A DNA stretch of 64,000 nucleotides from Palsa-892 sp035295845 (GTDB lineage: Bacteria > Pseudomonadota > Alphaproteobacteria > Rhizobiales > Xanthobacteraceae): positions 30,871 to 94,870 of the forward strand of contig DATGIF010000010.1 in the NCBI GenBank assembly GCA_035295845.1, read 5' to 3'. Made by a program: the position numbers and the translations under genes. Shown here piece after piece: positions 7,870-16,640 of this stretch; position 1 is the stretch's first letter; each line of letters begins with the position of its first letter. The notes under the pieces were generated by a model. It saw nothing but the letters and a program-made list of their open reading frames with translations, did not search any database and was not told the DNA's origin.

Positions 7870-9243
7870 ATGCCGCGGACCGCCGCCGACATCGCCGCCC
7901 GCCACCAAGCCGAGCCCGCCGCGGTCGAAGCGACCGTTGGCGAGTGTTATCGGCGGATCCGCGAATATAACGACCCCGCGATTTTCATCGCGCTGAAAGA
8001 AGAGCGCGAGGCGCTTAACGAGGCAAAGGCGCTCGCGAAAGGCGGAGGCAAGGGCCTTCCCCTCTTCGGTGTTCCGGTTGCGGTCAAAGACAATATCGAC
8101 GCGCAGGAATTCCCGACCACCGCCGCCTGCCCACCCTTCGCCTACCAGCCCAAAAAAGACGCGCATGCCGTGGCGCGGCTGCGGCAGGCCGGCGCCATTA
8201 TCATCGGCAAAACGAATCTGGATCAATTCGCCACCGGCCTTGTCGGCGTACGCTCTCCCTACGGCATCCCGCGCAATACCTTCAAACGAGCGCTGATCCC
8301 CGGCGGGTCGAGTTCCGGCTCCGCGGTCGCCGTCGCCGCGGGCCTCGTCCCGCTTGCCCTGGGAACAGACACGGCGGGTTCAGGCCGCGTGCCCGCGGGC
8401 ATGAACAATATCGTGGGATTGAAGCCGAGCCTCGGGCTCGTCTCGACGAGCGGGGTGGTTCCCGCCTGCCGGTCGCTTGACTGCGTATCTGTTTTTGCGC
8501 TCACCGTTGACGACGCGCTGGCGGCGCTGCGCGCCATTGCCGGCGAGGATGCGTCCGATCCTTTTTCCAAAACCTTCGAGCTTGCGCCATCCGCCAACAT
8601 GCCTGCGCGTTTGTCGATCGGCGTGCCGCGCGCCGAGGACCGCCACTTCTTCGGCGACAAGGAGGCGCGATCGGCTTTCGAACGGTCAATCGACGAGCTC
8701 GCGAATATCGGCGCGGCGGCTCTATCCCTCGACATTTCGCCGCTTTTGGAAGCCGCGAGGCTTCTTTACGAGGGGCCGTGGGTGGCGGAACGCTTTGCCG
8801 CCGTCGGCGAGTTCATCGAGAAGCACCGCGAAGACTGCGATCCCACCGTGCGCGAGATCATTCTCGGCGGCGCGAAGGCATCCGCCGTCGACGCATTCCG
8901 GGCGTTTTATCGCCTGCAGGCATTGCGCCGACAGAGCCGCGGGATCTTCTCGAATATTGACGCGCTGATGGTGCCGACAAATCCCGTCTCCTACAGCATC
9001 GCCGATATCAAAAAAGAGCCGGTTAAATTCAACAGCCACCTCGGCACCTACACGAATTTCGCGAACCTCCTCGACCTCGCCGGTATCGCGGTGCCCGCAA
9101 GTATTTCCGCCGGCGGCACGCCCTACGGCGTTACGTTTCTCGGCCCGAGCGGTCAGGATGTTCAACTCGCGAATATCGGCCGCGTTTTTCATGCAATGAC
9201 AAATCTCAAATCGGGCGCGCCTGCGGCATCTTCTCCTCGTTGA
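7870..9243 (+). CDS. Allophanate hydrolase-type amidase (amidase domain only)
   Basis: 457 residues of amidase-signature fold. The Ser-cisSer-Lys triad is readable: Lys73 (AVKDNID), cis-Ser147 in GGSSSGS, nucleophile Ser171 in GTDTAGS. Overall similarity is to AtzF/allophanate hydrolase (GVPVAVKDNID, TACP, ALGTDTAGSGRVPA, NNIVGLKPSLG). Canonical AtzF carries an additional ~130-residue C-terminal domain that processes the N-carboxyurea intermediate; here the protein ends right after the amidase domain. The enzyme probably hydrolyses allophanate or a related small amide, releasing ammonia. It starts 3 bases after the FAD reductase and its tail overlaps the convergent GntR gene by 38 bases. Confidence 0.85.
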   Translation: MPRTAADIAARHQAEPAAVEATVGECYRRIREYNDPAIFIALKEEREALNEAKALAKGGGKGLPLFGVPVAVKDNIDAQEFPTTAACPPFAYQPKKDAHAVARLRQAGAIIIGKTNLDQFATGLVGVRSPYGIPRNTFKRALIPGGSSSGSAVAVAAGLVPLALGTDTAGSGRVPAGMNNIVGLKPSLGLVSTSGVVPACRSLDCVSVFALTVDDALAALRAIAGEDASDPFSKTFELAPSANMPARLSIGVPRAEDRHFFGDKEARSAFERSIDELANIGAAALSLDISPLLEAARLLYEGPWVAERFAAVGEFIEKHREDCDPTVREIILGGAKASAVDAFRAFYRLQALRRQSRGIFSNIDALMVPTNPVSYSIADIKKEPVKFNSHLGTYTNFANLLDLAGIAVPASISAGGTPYGVTFLGPSGQDVQLANIGRVFHAMTNLKSGAPAASSPR

Positions 9244-9892
9244 GTTCGAGGCCGTGGATATAGTCGTAGCTCGCCGCGCGCACGACGCCCACATGCGCGC
9301 GCATCGCTTCGCTCGCGATCTCGCCGTCACCCTCGATGATCGAGCGCATTATGGCGCCGTGCTCGTCATATGATTTGGAGAGCCGCCCTCTGATGTCGAA
9401 TTGCGCGCGCCGGAACGGCGCGATGCGCGAGCGTATGGCTAGCGCCGTCGACAGCATGAATTCGTTATGGGCGGCGCGATAAATGGCATCGTGAAAATTG
9501 AAATTCAGTTTTCGATAACTTTCGCGGTCGTCGGCCTCGACGGCCTCCGCGCTCTCCCTGTGGATCGTTTCCAGCCGCGCGCGCTCGGCGGGGGAAATGC
9601 GCTGCGCCGCGAGCCGCGCGCAGGTCGCTTCCATTTCCTCCATCACCTCGAACATCTCGGCGAGCGCCGTGCGGCCGGGAAGCGAGACGATCGCGCCGCG
9701 GTGCGGGCGCATCTCGACGAGCCCAGTGGAAATAAGCTGCCTGAGCGCCTCGCGCACCGGCGTGCGGGAGAGATTGAACCGCCTGGCGAGGCTCATCTCG
9801 TCGAGCCGCGCGCCCGGCGGATAAACCCCTTGCAGAATGTCGTCCGCCAATGTCTGGCGGATTTTCTCCGCGAAGGTCTTGGAAGCGGACAT
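9206..9892 (-). CDS. GntR-family regulator, FCD (FadR) subgroup
   Basis: 228 residues from ATG 9892. The N-terminal winged helix (about residues 8-75) contains DDILQGVYPPGARLDEMSLA and LSRTPVREALRQL, the classic GntR recognition region. The C-terminal helical FCD domain carries the metal/ligand histidines (NFNFHDAIYRAAHN, DEHGAIMRSI, MRAHV). FCD regulators usually repress nearby catabolic or transport genes and are released by a carboxylate ligand. It is transcribed away from the ABC transporter operon and converges on the amidase, so either is a plausible target. Candidate operators lie in 10029-10120. Confidence 0.92.
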   Translation of the reverse strand: MSASKTFAEKIRQTLADDILQGVYPPGARLDEMSLARRFNLSRTPVREALRQLISTGLVEMRPHRGAIVSLPGRTALAEMFEVMEEMEATCARLAAQRISPAERARLETIHRESAEAVEADDRESYRKLNFNFHDAIYRAAHNEFMLSTALAIRSRIAPFRRAQFDIRGRLSKSYDEHGAIMRSIIEGDGEIASEAMRAHVGVVRAASYDYIHGLELNEEKMPQARPI

Positions 9893-10028
9893 GGAGCGGC
9901 GTCCCTCTTTGGGTCGAGGTCCAGCAACGGGCGTGCCAGCCCGATTGCTCTTCACTTCATGCGCAATTGGGAGGATTTCCGTCGCGAATGGACGAAGCCT
10001 ATGCAAGTCTGCCGCTGCTGCCGCTCAT

Positions 10029-10040
10029 ATTGTATGCAAT
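10029..10040. promoter_or_regulatory. Candidate GntR operator, site 1
   Basis: ATTGTATGCAAT is a near-perfect dyad; its reverse complement, ATTGCATACAAT, differs at two central positions. It sits 137 bases upstream of the gntR start. FCD GntR proteins commonly bind TNGTNNNACNA-like dyads, which this resembles. Assignment to this regulator is an inference. Confidence 0.4.
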
Positions 10041-10093
10041 TCGAGTTTTTTCTCGCCCAGTCTGAAGATATTTCTTTTCAAATCATTTGGTTA

Positions 10094-10120
10094 GGTATGC
10101 ATCGATTGTATGCAGTACCT
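10094..10120. promoter_or_regulatory. Candidate GntR operator, site 2 (double TATGCA element)
   Basis: GGTATGCAT and ATTGTATGCAGTACC lie back to back, giving two TATGCA cores 12 bases apart flanked by GGTA...TACC. The core repeats that of site 1 at 10029, about 76 bases away. The recurrence of TGTATGCA in one intergenic region suggests a multi-site operator. Confidence 0.4.
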
Positions 10121-10284
10121 CCTGAAGAGGCCTTGCGCTTGCTGGCCGCCTGCGCACGCACATTTTTGAGGAAATGCGGCCAAGGTTCTGTTTCTTCAGA
10201 ATTTTCGCGAAATACAATTTTTTTCGCGGCAACAACGCCCTGCGGCGAGTTCCTCCGAATCCATGTCAAGGCACGCATCGCGGC

Positions 10285-10300
10285 TGGCACATGCCTTGCA
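10285..10300 (+). promoter_or_regulatory. Sigma-54 (RpoN) promoter for the ABC transporter operon
   Basis: TGGCAC-ATGCC-TTGCA matches the -24/-12 consensus TGGCAC-N5-TTGCW at every fixed position. The first gene starts at 10333, placing the predicted transcription start near 10312 and leaving about 20 bases of leader that contain GGGAGA. Sigma-54 promoters need an enhancer-binding activator such as NtrC, so nitrogen control of the transporter is likely. Confidence 0.75.
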
Positions 10301-10332
10301 CGTTTGTCCGCACGCAACAGGGAGATTCCGTC

Positions 10333-11283
10333 ATGATCCGCCGCCGGGAATTCATGATCGGTGCGGGCTTAGCCGCAATAGCCGCGCCATCCATCGTCAA
10401 GGCCGACGAGCCGACCGTCATCAAGATGGGCGCGTTGAAGCTCATTCATTCGATCGCGCCCTATTTCTACGACAAGTTCACGCCCGCGGGTTACCAGGTC
10501 GACGTCATCCCGTTCGAGAGCCCGACCGAGGGCAAGAACGCCGTCGTTACCAAATCCGTCGATTTTGGCATGTTCGGCATTGCCGCGGCGACGCTTGGGG
10601 CCGCCGCCGGCGAGCCGATTGTCGTGATCGCAAGCGCCTGCAATCGCGGCATGGCCGTGATCGCGGCGAAGGATTCCGGCATCAATACGCTCAAGGATCT
10701 CAAGGGCAAGAAGGTCGGCATATGGCCGGGCTCCACGCAGGAGGTCTTCATTCGCGAGCGCCTTCACATGGAAGGCATGTCGATCGACGACATTACGCCG
10801 ATCCGCATTTCCTTCAGCGAAATGCATCTCGCGCTCTCGCGCGGCGACATCGACGCCTATGTCGGCGCCGAGCCCGGGCCGAGCGTCAGCCTTTCCACCG
10901 GCGTCGGCAAGCTCGTTGAATATCCCTACAGCACGTCGATGGGATCCTTGAACATGATCTTCGGCGCTCATCGCGACACACTCGCGGAAAAGCCGCAGCT
11001 CGTGCGCGTGATCCTCGACATTCACCGCAAGGCGTCCGAATACGCCATGAAGAATCCGCTGGAGATGGCGGCGATGGCCGTCGCCAAGCTCGGACAGAAA
11101 AAAGAGGCGATCGAGATCTCGATCCCCAATGTCGAGCTCACGTGGAAATTCGGCCCGACGCAAATCCAGCAATCGAAGACCTATGCCGAGCACATGCTGG
11201 AGCTGAAACAGATCAAGCAGCTTCCCGACTTTGCCAATTTCTTCGACACGAGATTCGTGCAGGAGGAGGAGAAGCAGGCTTGA
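10333..11283 (+). CDS. ABC transporter substrate-binding protein (NMT1/THI5-like)
   Basis: 316 residues from ATG 10333, preceded by GGGAGA. The N-terminus MIRRREFMIGAGLAAIAAP is a Tat-like export signal (twin Arg then hydrophobic core) ending near VKADE. The mature protein has the SsuA/TauA/ThiY-type periplasmic-binding fold: a two-lobe pattern with KDLKGKKVGIWPGSTQEVFIRERL mid-protein. This class binds nitrates, sulfonates, taurine, thiamine precursors or other small organics, and the ligand cannot be read here. The sigma-54 promoter and the adjacent amidase point to a nitrogen-containing ligand. Confidence 0.88.
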   Translation: MIRRREFMIGAGLAAIAAPSIVKADEPTVIKMGALKLIHSIAPYFYDKFTPAGYQVDVIPFESPTEGKNAVVTKSVDFGMFGIAAATLGAAAGEPIVVIASACNRGMAVIAAKDSGINTLKDLKGKKVGIWPGSTQEVFIRERLHMEGMSIDDITPIRISFSEMHLALSRGDIDAYVGAEPGPSVSLSTGVGKLVEYPYSTSMGSLNMIFGAHRDTLAEKPQLVRVILDIHRKASEYAMKNPLEMAAMAVAKLGQKKEAIEISIPNVELTWKFGPTQIQQSKTYAEHMLELKQIKQLPDFANFFDTRFVQEEEKQA

Positions 11284-12135
11284 GCATTTCGCTGGAAACA
11301 GCGGGCCCTTCGCTCGCCCCGGCGTCGGCGGTCGAACCGGCGCCGCAGCCTTCGGCGTCGCTCTTTTCACGCCTGCGCAATCCGGCAATCGCGCTCTTGT
11401 TTCCGGCGACGGTGCTCGTGTTCTGGCACTTCGCCACCTATGGCAAGAAATACGGCCTGATCCCGCCGCCCGGCGACGTGGCGGTGGAATTGTACGACCT
11501 CGCCTTCGGCGGAATTTATGACGACGCCTACAGCAAAACGCTGCTTACGCATCTCCTCGCCTCGGTGAGTCGCGTCTATGGCGGCTTTGCGATCGCGCTC
11601 ATGGTCGCATTGCCGCTCGGCCTCCTGATCGGCCGCATTGCCCTCGTTCGCAAGCTGCTCGATCCAACGCTGCAGGTGCTTCGCCCGATTCCGGTCACGG
11701 CGTGGCTGCCGCTCGCGATGATCATGTTCGGGCTCGGACCGCGCTCGGCCTTCTTTCTCGTGTGCCTCGGCGCCTTCTATCCGATCCTGCTGAACACGAT
11801 TTTCGGCGTACGCTCGGTCGATCCTAGATTGTTCGAGGCCGCGAGCATGCTCGGCTGCGAGGGGACGGCGCAGTTCTTCCGCGTCGTTCTGCCCGCAAGC
11901 CTGCCCGCGATTTTCACCGGGCTGCGGCTCGGGCTCGGCTTTGCCTGGGTCGTGATCGTCGTCGGCGAAATGACCGGCGTGCAGACGGGCCTCGGCGCGA
12001 TCATCATGGAGGCGCGGCAGCTTTCGCGCACCGAAATCGTGATCTGCGGCATGATCGTGATCGGGATTGCCGGCTTTATTTCCGATCGCGCCATTCTCTG
12101 GCTCGGCCGCTATCTCCTGAAATGGAGTCCGAACA

Positions 12136-12143
<8 letters not shown>
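11280..12143 (+). CDS. ABC transporter permease (SsuC/TauC-type)
   Basis: 287 residues from a TTG at 11280 that overlaps the previous stop (TTGA), preceded by GAGGAGGAG. Six hydrophobic segments are visible. The ATPase-docking EAA-type loop reads EAASMLGCEGTAQFFRVVLPASLPAIFTG. RPIPVTAWLPLAMIMFGLG is typical of SsuC/TauC/NrtB permeases. Inner membrane. The tail overlaps the ATPase gene start by 8 bases. Confidence 0.88.
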
Positions 12144-12912
<769 letters not shown>

Positions 12913-12952
12913 GCTTGTAAGCGCGGGCGGGATTGGCTTCTATTCGATCCCG

Positions 12953-13774
12953 ATGGACGAGATCATCTGGCGCGGCATGAACCGGCCGCAACTTGACGCC
13001 GCCTACAACAACACGGCGGCGGTTGCGAACAGCGCCGCGAAGATCGCAGAGTGGACCGAACGCAGCGCACGCCTGCGCGCCCAAAAAGGCGAGTTGCTTG
13101 ACCTCGCTTACGGCCCGCGACCGCGCAATCGCATCGATATTTTCAAGTGCGGCGCCGAGCGCGCGCCGCTCTTCGCCTTTATCCATGGCGGCTATTGGCA
13201 GAGCCGCAGCAAGGAGATTTTCTCCTGCATGGCCGAAGGCCCGCTCGCCCGCGGCATGGATGCGGCGTTGATCGGCTATACGCTCGCACCCGAGGCGACG
13301 CTCACCGAAATCGTCGAGGAAGTGCGCGCGGCCATGCGCTGGCTGCGGGCGGAAGGCCCGCGATCGGGCATTGCCGAGAACGGCGTCATCGCTTCAGGCT
13401 GGTCGGCGGGCGGACACCTGACCGCGATGGTCCTTCCCGAAGCCGACGCGGGGCTTGCGATCAGCGGGATTTTTGAGCTCACGCCGTGCCGCTTGAATTA
13501 TCTGAACGAAAAACTTCATCTCACGGCGGACGAGGTGGTGAAGCTCAGCCCCATACGGCACCCTGGAAAGCGATCGAAGCCGCTCACGATCGCGTTCGGC
13601 GAAGCGGAGCTCCCCGAGCTGCAACGCCAGTCGCGCGATTATTATGCGGCGCGGCAGAAGGCGGGGCCCGCCGCCAGGCTCCTCCCGCTTCGAGGCCACG
13701 ATCACTTCTCGATCCTCGAGGAGCTGGCCAATCCTGCGGGCCGGTTGACGGAAGCGGCGGTAAAGTTGGCCTGA
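12953..13774 (+). CDS. Alpha/beta hydrolase, kynurenine-formamidase-like
   Basis: 273 residues from ATG 12953. HGGYW at residues 78-82 supplies the oxyanion hole and the nucleophile is Ser151 in GWSAGG. RGHDHFSIL near the C-terminus carries the catalytic His. HGGYW is characteristic of the arylformamidase/carboxylesterase group (KynB-like alpha/beta type), which cleaves N-formyl or ester bonds. It lies 40 bases after the ABC ATPase and probably belongs to the same transcript, so it may process the imported compound. The larger open frame starting at 12842 overlaps the ATPase gene and is not used. Confidence 0.8.
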   Translation: MDEIIWRGMNRPQLDAAYNNTAAVANSAAKIAEWTERSARLRAQKGELLDLAYGPRPRNRIDIFKCGAERAPLFAFIHGGYWQSRSKEIFSCMAEGPLARGMDAALIGYTLAPEATLTEIVEEVRAAMRWLRAEGPRSGIAENGVIASGWSAGGHLTAMVLPEADAGLAISGIFELTPCRLNYLNEKLHLTADEVVKLSPIRHPGKRSKPLTIAFGEAELPELQRQSRDYYAARQKAGPAARLLPLRGHDHFSILEELANPAGRLTEAAVKLA

Positions 13775-13801
13775 TACCCCTAATAGAACGGGCGAACTTA
13801 C

Positions 13802-13820
13802 GGTTAACAAATTGTTAGCC
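13802..13820. repeat. 19-base dyad GGTTAACAA-A-TTGTTAGCC
   Basis: A nine-base inverted repeat with one mismatch around a single central A. It contains TTAA-N7-TTAG, one base from the CtrA consensus TTAA-N7-TTAA of alphaproteobacteria. It sits 27 bases after the hydrolase stop and 59 bases before the next gene. It could be a CtrA-like site or a hairpin. Confidence 0.35.
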
Positions 13821-13879
13821 GCGCTTCGCTCTAGTCACGCCGACGCTTTCAATCCTTCGATTCGCGACCGGCGGCCAGC

Positions 13880-14677
13880 ATGAAACCGAATGGAACCCCA
13901 CCCGCGCCCTCGATCTTTATCGGCACCCCTTGCTTCGGCGGCCTCGTCACCACCGGCTATATGATGTCGGCCCTCAAGCTCATGCAGTATGGAGAGGCGG
14001 CGGGATTTTCGATCAACCTCAATCTCCTCGGGCGCGATTCACTGGTGACGCGGTCGCGCAATACGCTCGTCGCGCAGTTTCTCACGACGAACGACACGCA
14101 TCTCATGTTCATCGATTCCGACATCACCTTCGAGCCCGAGTTGATCCATCGAATGCTCGCTTTCGATCAGGACGTGGTCGCCGGCATGTATCCGGCCAAG
14201 GCCTTTCGCTGGGACGTGCCGCAGAAAATCAGGGACCGGGAACCGCCGCAGACGGCGGGGCTGCAATACGTCGGAAAATTCTGCGAGGGCGCCGAACTCG
14301 AGCGCCGCGGGCCGTTCGCCACCGGCGTTTATTGCGCGACAGGTTTCACGCTGATGAAACGGAGCGTCATTGAGCGGCTGATCAAGGCGTATCCGGAGCG
14401 CGCCTACAGTTCCGATCACGTTTACGTTCCTGCAAAATCCGAACAAGAATTCTACGCTCTGTTCGAGTGCATGATTGATCCGGAAACAAAGGAATACCTC
14501 AGCGAGGATTTTGGATTTTGCCGGCTGTGGCGCGCGCTCGGCGGCAAGATTTGGCTCGATGTGGAAGGAGCGCTCGTGCACACGGGCCCCTATGATTTTG
14601 CCGGCGAACCGGCGCTCCGCTTCGGCAGCTCGCAGACGGCGCAGGAAGCTCCACTGAAGGCGAAAGCAGTCGCGTAA
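13880..14677 (+). CDS. GT-A-fold glycosyltransferase-like protein
   Basis: 265 residues starting GTPCFGG-like (SIFIGTPCFGGLVTTGYM). It then carries DSLVTRSRNTLVAQFL and HLMFIDSDITFEPELI, a DxD-type metal/nucleotide-sugar site (DSD near residue 76) of GT-A glycosyltransferases. No membrane segment is seen. Further features include a conserved-looking GVYCATGFTLMKRSVIERL and a SEDFGFCRLWRALGGKIWLD acceptor-region block. The sugar and acceptor are unknown. It precedes an orphan acyl carrier protein but an AT-rich gap with its own promoter-like elements separates them. Confidence 0.7.
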   Translation: MKPNGTPPAPSIFIGTPCFGGLVTTGYMMSALKLMQYGEAAGFSINLNLLGRDSLVTRSRNTLVAQFLTTNDTHLMFIDSDITFEPELIHRMLAFDQDVVAGMYPAKAFRWDVPQKIRDREPPQTAGLQYVGKFCEGAELERRGPFATGVYCATGFTLMKRSVIERLIKAYPERAYSSDHVYVPAKSEQEFYALFECMIDPETKEYLSEDFGFCRLWRALGGKIWLDVEGALVHTGPYDFAGEPALRFGSSQTAQEAPLKAKAVA

Positions 14678-14725
14678 AATTCACCAAGCGATAAAGAATT
14701 TTCGCGCAAAGCCCGCGCAAAAAAT

Positions 14726-14745
14726 TTCAGCAGACAATGGCTGAA
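14726..14745. terminator. Weak hairpin after the glycosyltransferase gene
   Basis: TTCAGC and GCTGAA form a 6-base stem around an 8-base loop, about 50 bases after the stop. There is no downstream T run, so intrinsic termination would be inefficient. Confidence 0.25.
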
Positions 14746-14799
14746 GAAATCAAATTAGTCTTACCTTACGTGAAGATTACTCCTTATCCGAGCGCATCA

Positions 14800-14829
14800 T
14801 TTACACGGCTATAGGGGCAAGTCTATATA
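14800..14829 (+). promoter_or_regulatory. Sigma-70-like promoter for the acyl carrier protein
   Basis: TTTACA (14800-14805) and TATATA (14824-14829) are separated by 18 bases in an AT-rich stretch. This places transcription start about 20 bases before the acyl carrier protein start codon. Match by eye only. Confidence 0.4.
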
Positions 14830-14855
14830 GAACCCGCCAGTCTCGGCCCGGGGGT

Positions 14856-15113
14856 GTGTCGGTGGATATCGCGTACGAAATCAAAAAAATCATTGCTTCC
14901 GAAATGAAGGTCCCCATCGAGCGATTGAACGCCGATACCCGCCTCGAGGATCTCGGAGTCGAATCCATCGACATCATCGAGATCGTTTTCGAAATCGAGC
15001 AGAAATTCGACATCGAAATCCCGTTGAACGCCAACGAGAACATGGCCGAAGAGTTCAAGACGGTCGGGGCGGTCGCCAAAGCCGTGGAATCCGCGGTGCA
15101 GGCGAAAAATTGA
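14856..15113 (+). CDS. Acyl carrier protein (orphan)
   Basis: 85 residues from GTG 14856; a second GTG at 14862 has better spacing from GGGGG and may be the real start. It is a four-helix acyl carrier protein with the phosphopantetheine site Ser37 in DLGVESIDIIEIVFEIEQ; the residue before Ser is Glu where Asp is usual. The acidic helix II is intact. No fatty-acid or polyketide synthase gene adjoins it, so it is a stand-alone carrier whose partners are elsewhere. It is not AcpXL, which is longer and has a different C-terminus. Confidence 0.88.
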   Translation: MSVDIAYEIKKIIASEMKVPIERLNADTRLEDLGVESIDIIEIVFEIEQKFDIEIPLNANENMAEEFKTVGAVAKAVESAVQAKN

Positions 15114-15199
15114 CCCGCGGGCCGGACGCAATTCCGCTGGCCGGAACTCAACCTCCCGTCATCAGAATCCGGAGCCGCCGGCGGCGAGAAACCGCGATG

Positions 15200-15221
15200 G
15201 GATTTACCTCACGATAAATCC
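15200..15221. terminator. Hairpin between convergent acyl carrier protein and kinase genes
   Basis: GGATTTA/TAAATCC makes a 7-base perfect stem with an 8-base loop in the tail-to-tail gap, overlapping the kinase stop codon. It could serve either strand. No clear T run. Confidence 0.3.
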
Positions 15222-16639
15222 GACGACGCATCCGCCGCCGCCATCAACCGCGGCCTCGCGGTCGCGCGCGGGGGCTCCGCCGGCGCTTCGGCAAGGGCGA
15301 AGCTCATGGAGAAATCGGCGCCGCCGCCGGGACGATTTTCGACCGTGATCGTTCCTCCATGCGCCTCGACGATGCGCTTGACGATCGACAGGCCCAGCCC
15401 CGCCCCGTCCGCGCGCCTGCGGTCGCGGCGCCAGAAACGCTCGAAGACGAGTTCGCGCTTGGCAAGCGGCACCCCTTCGCCCTCGTCGAGCACACTGAGC
15501 GTGCCCTGTTCACCCACGACGACCTCGACCGTCGTTTCCTTCGGCGTGTGATTGATCGCGTTCTCCACGAGGTTGCGGATCGCGCGCCGCAGCATTTCCG
15601 CATTGCCCTTGACCCAGACGGGGTCTTCGACGCCGCTCACGGCAATGGTCTTTCCCCGCGCCAGCGCAAGCGGCGCGATGAATTCGGCGACCTCGGCGCA
15701 GACCTGCCGCAGATCGGCTTTCTCGGCGGGATCGACGACGAGCGTGTCGAGTTCGGCCGCATCCAGCAGCTGGTTGACGACGCGGCTCATGCCCTCGACA
15801 TCGCGGCGCACCGCTTCGGTGGCGCGCTCGTCAGGCAAAGTTTCGATGCGGGTGCGGAGGATGGCGAGCGGCGTGCGCAATTCATGCGCGGCGTCCGCGG
15901 TGAATTCGCGCTGCCGGCGGAAGCCTTGTTCGAGCCGGTCGAGCGCCTGATTGACCGCGACCACCAGCGGAAGAATTTCCCGCGGAATGTCGTCGATGGG
16001 GAGCCGCACGTCGATCTGCGCCGGGCTGATGTGCTCGGCGCGATCCGACACGCGCAGGAGCGGCTGCACGGCGCGGCGGAAGATCGCGATATCGGTCGCC
16101 AGCAACAGAAGCAGGATCGGCACCGTGATCCAGCCGACCTTCTGAAAGAAGCTTGCGACCACGTCGTCGATGATCACGTCGCGATGCGCGAGGTCCTCCG
16201 CGACCTGAATCCAGACGATGCGGCCGCCGATCTCCTTGCGAATGCTCGCGCCGGAAATGATGCGGTCGCCCCGCACCGTTTCCAGGAGCTGAACGGGCGA
16301 GGCCTGATTGTCCGCCGAAAAGACCGGCGCTTGATCCTTGCGTGACGAGAAAAGCACCTGCCCGCCGTCGTCGAGTACGGCGTAAAGGTAGCGGCCATAG
16401 GCCTCGGAATAGACATCGTGGATCTCGGGCGGCAGTTCGAACGACCATCCGCCGTCCGCGCCCGGCACCAGATAGCGCGCGAGCACCTCCGCGTTATCGC
16501 GCATGGCCTGGCGCTGGAGATTTTCCACGTCGGAATTCAGGAACCAGTAGAGCACCAAGGGCATGACGATCGCGGTCACGACGACCGCGATGACGTGCAA
16601 AAATATGATGCGCGACATCAGCGACTTGAAGCGCAGCAC
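15209..16639 (-). CDS. Sensor histidine kinase (PhoQ/TctE-like)
   Basis: 476 residues from GTG 16639. Two membrane helices (about 9-34 and 167-188) bracket a ~130-residue periplasmic sensor. A HAMP-like stretch follows, then the dimerisation box with His252 in DAAHELRTPLA, the N-box ENAINHTP, G1 DEGEGVP and G2 GAGLGLSIVKRIVEAHGG. It phosphorylates the response regulator encoded one base upstream. The pair sits divergently from a tripartite RND pump that it probably controls. The signal sensed is unknown; metal or membrane stress is typical for pump-linked kinases. Confidence 0.9.
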   Translation of the reverse strand: MLRFKSLMSRIIFLHVIAVVVTAIVMPLVLYWFLNSDVENLQRQAMRDNAEVLARYLVPGADGGWSFELPPEIHDVYSEAYGRYLYAVLDDGGQVLFSSRKDQAPVFSADNQASPVQLLETVRGDRIISGASIRKEIGGRIVWIQVAEDLAHRDVIIDDVVASFFQKVGWITVPILLLLLATDIAIFRRAVQPLLRVSDRAEHISPAQIDVRLPIDDIPREILPLVVAVNQALDRLEQGFRRQREFTADAAHELRTPLAILRTRIETLPDERATEAVRRDVEGMSRVVNQLLDAAELDTLVVDPAEKADLRQVCAEVAEFIAPLALARGKTIAVSGVEDPVWVKGNAEMLRRAIRNLVENAINHTPKETTVEVVVGEQGTLSVLDEGEGVPLAKRELVFERFWRRDRRRADGAGLGLSIVKRIVEAHGGTITVENRPGGGADFSMSFALAEAPAEPPRATARPRLMAAADASSDLS

Positions 16640-16640
16640 G

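Larger units (their letters stand above)
9893..10332. other. 440-base regulatory gap between gntR and ABC transporter
   Basis: No convincing gene. The stretch is AT-richer than its surroundings. It holds two ATTGTATGC-type elements (10029-10040 and 10094-10120), a palindrome-like ATTTTCGCGAAAT at 10201-10213, an inverted pair CAAGGCA/TGCCTTG (10267-10273 and 10292-10298), and a consensus sigma-54 promoter at 10285-10300. It therefore reads as a long control region with room for an upstream activator. Confidence 0.7.

Noticed and set aside
14856..15113. AcpXL, the very-long-chain lipid A carrier.
   Set aside because: Too short, lacks the AcpXL C-terminal region, and no lpxXL or fabF-type genes adjoin.
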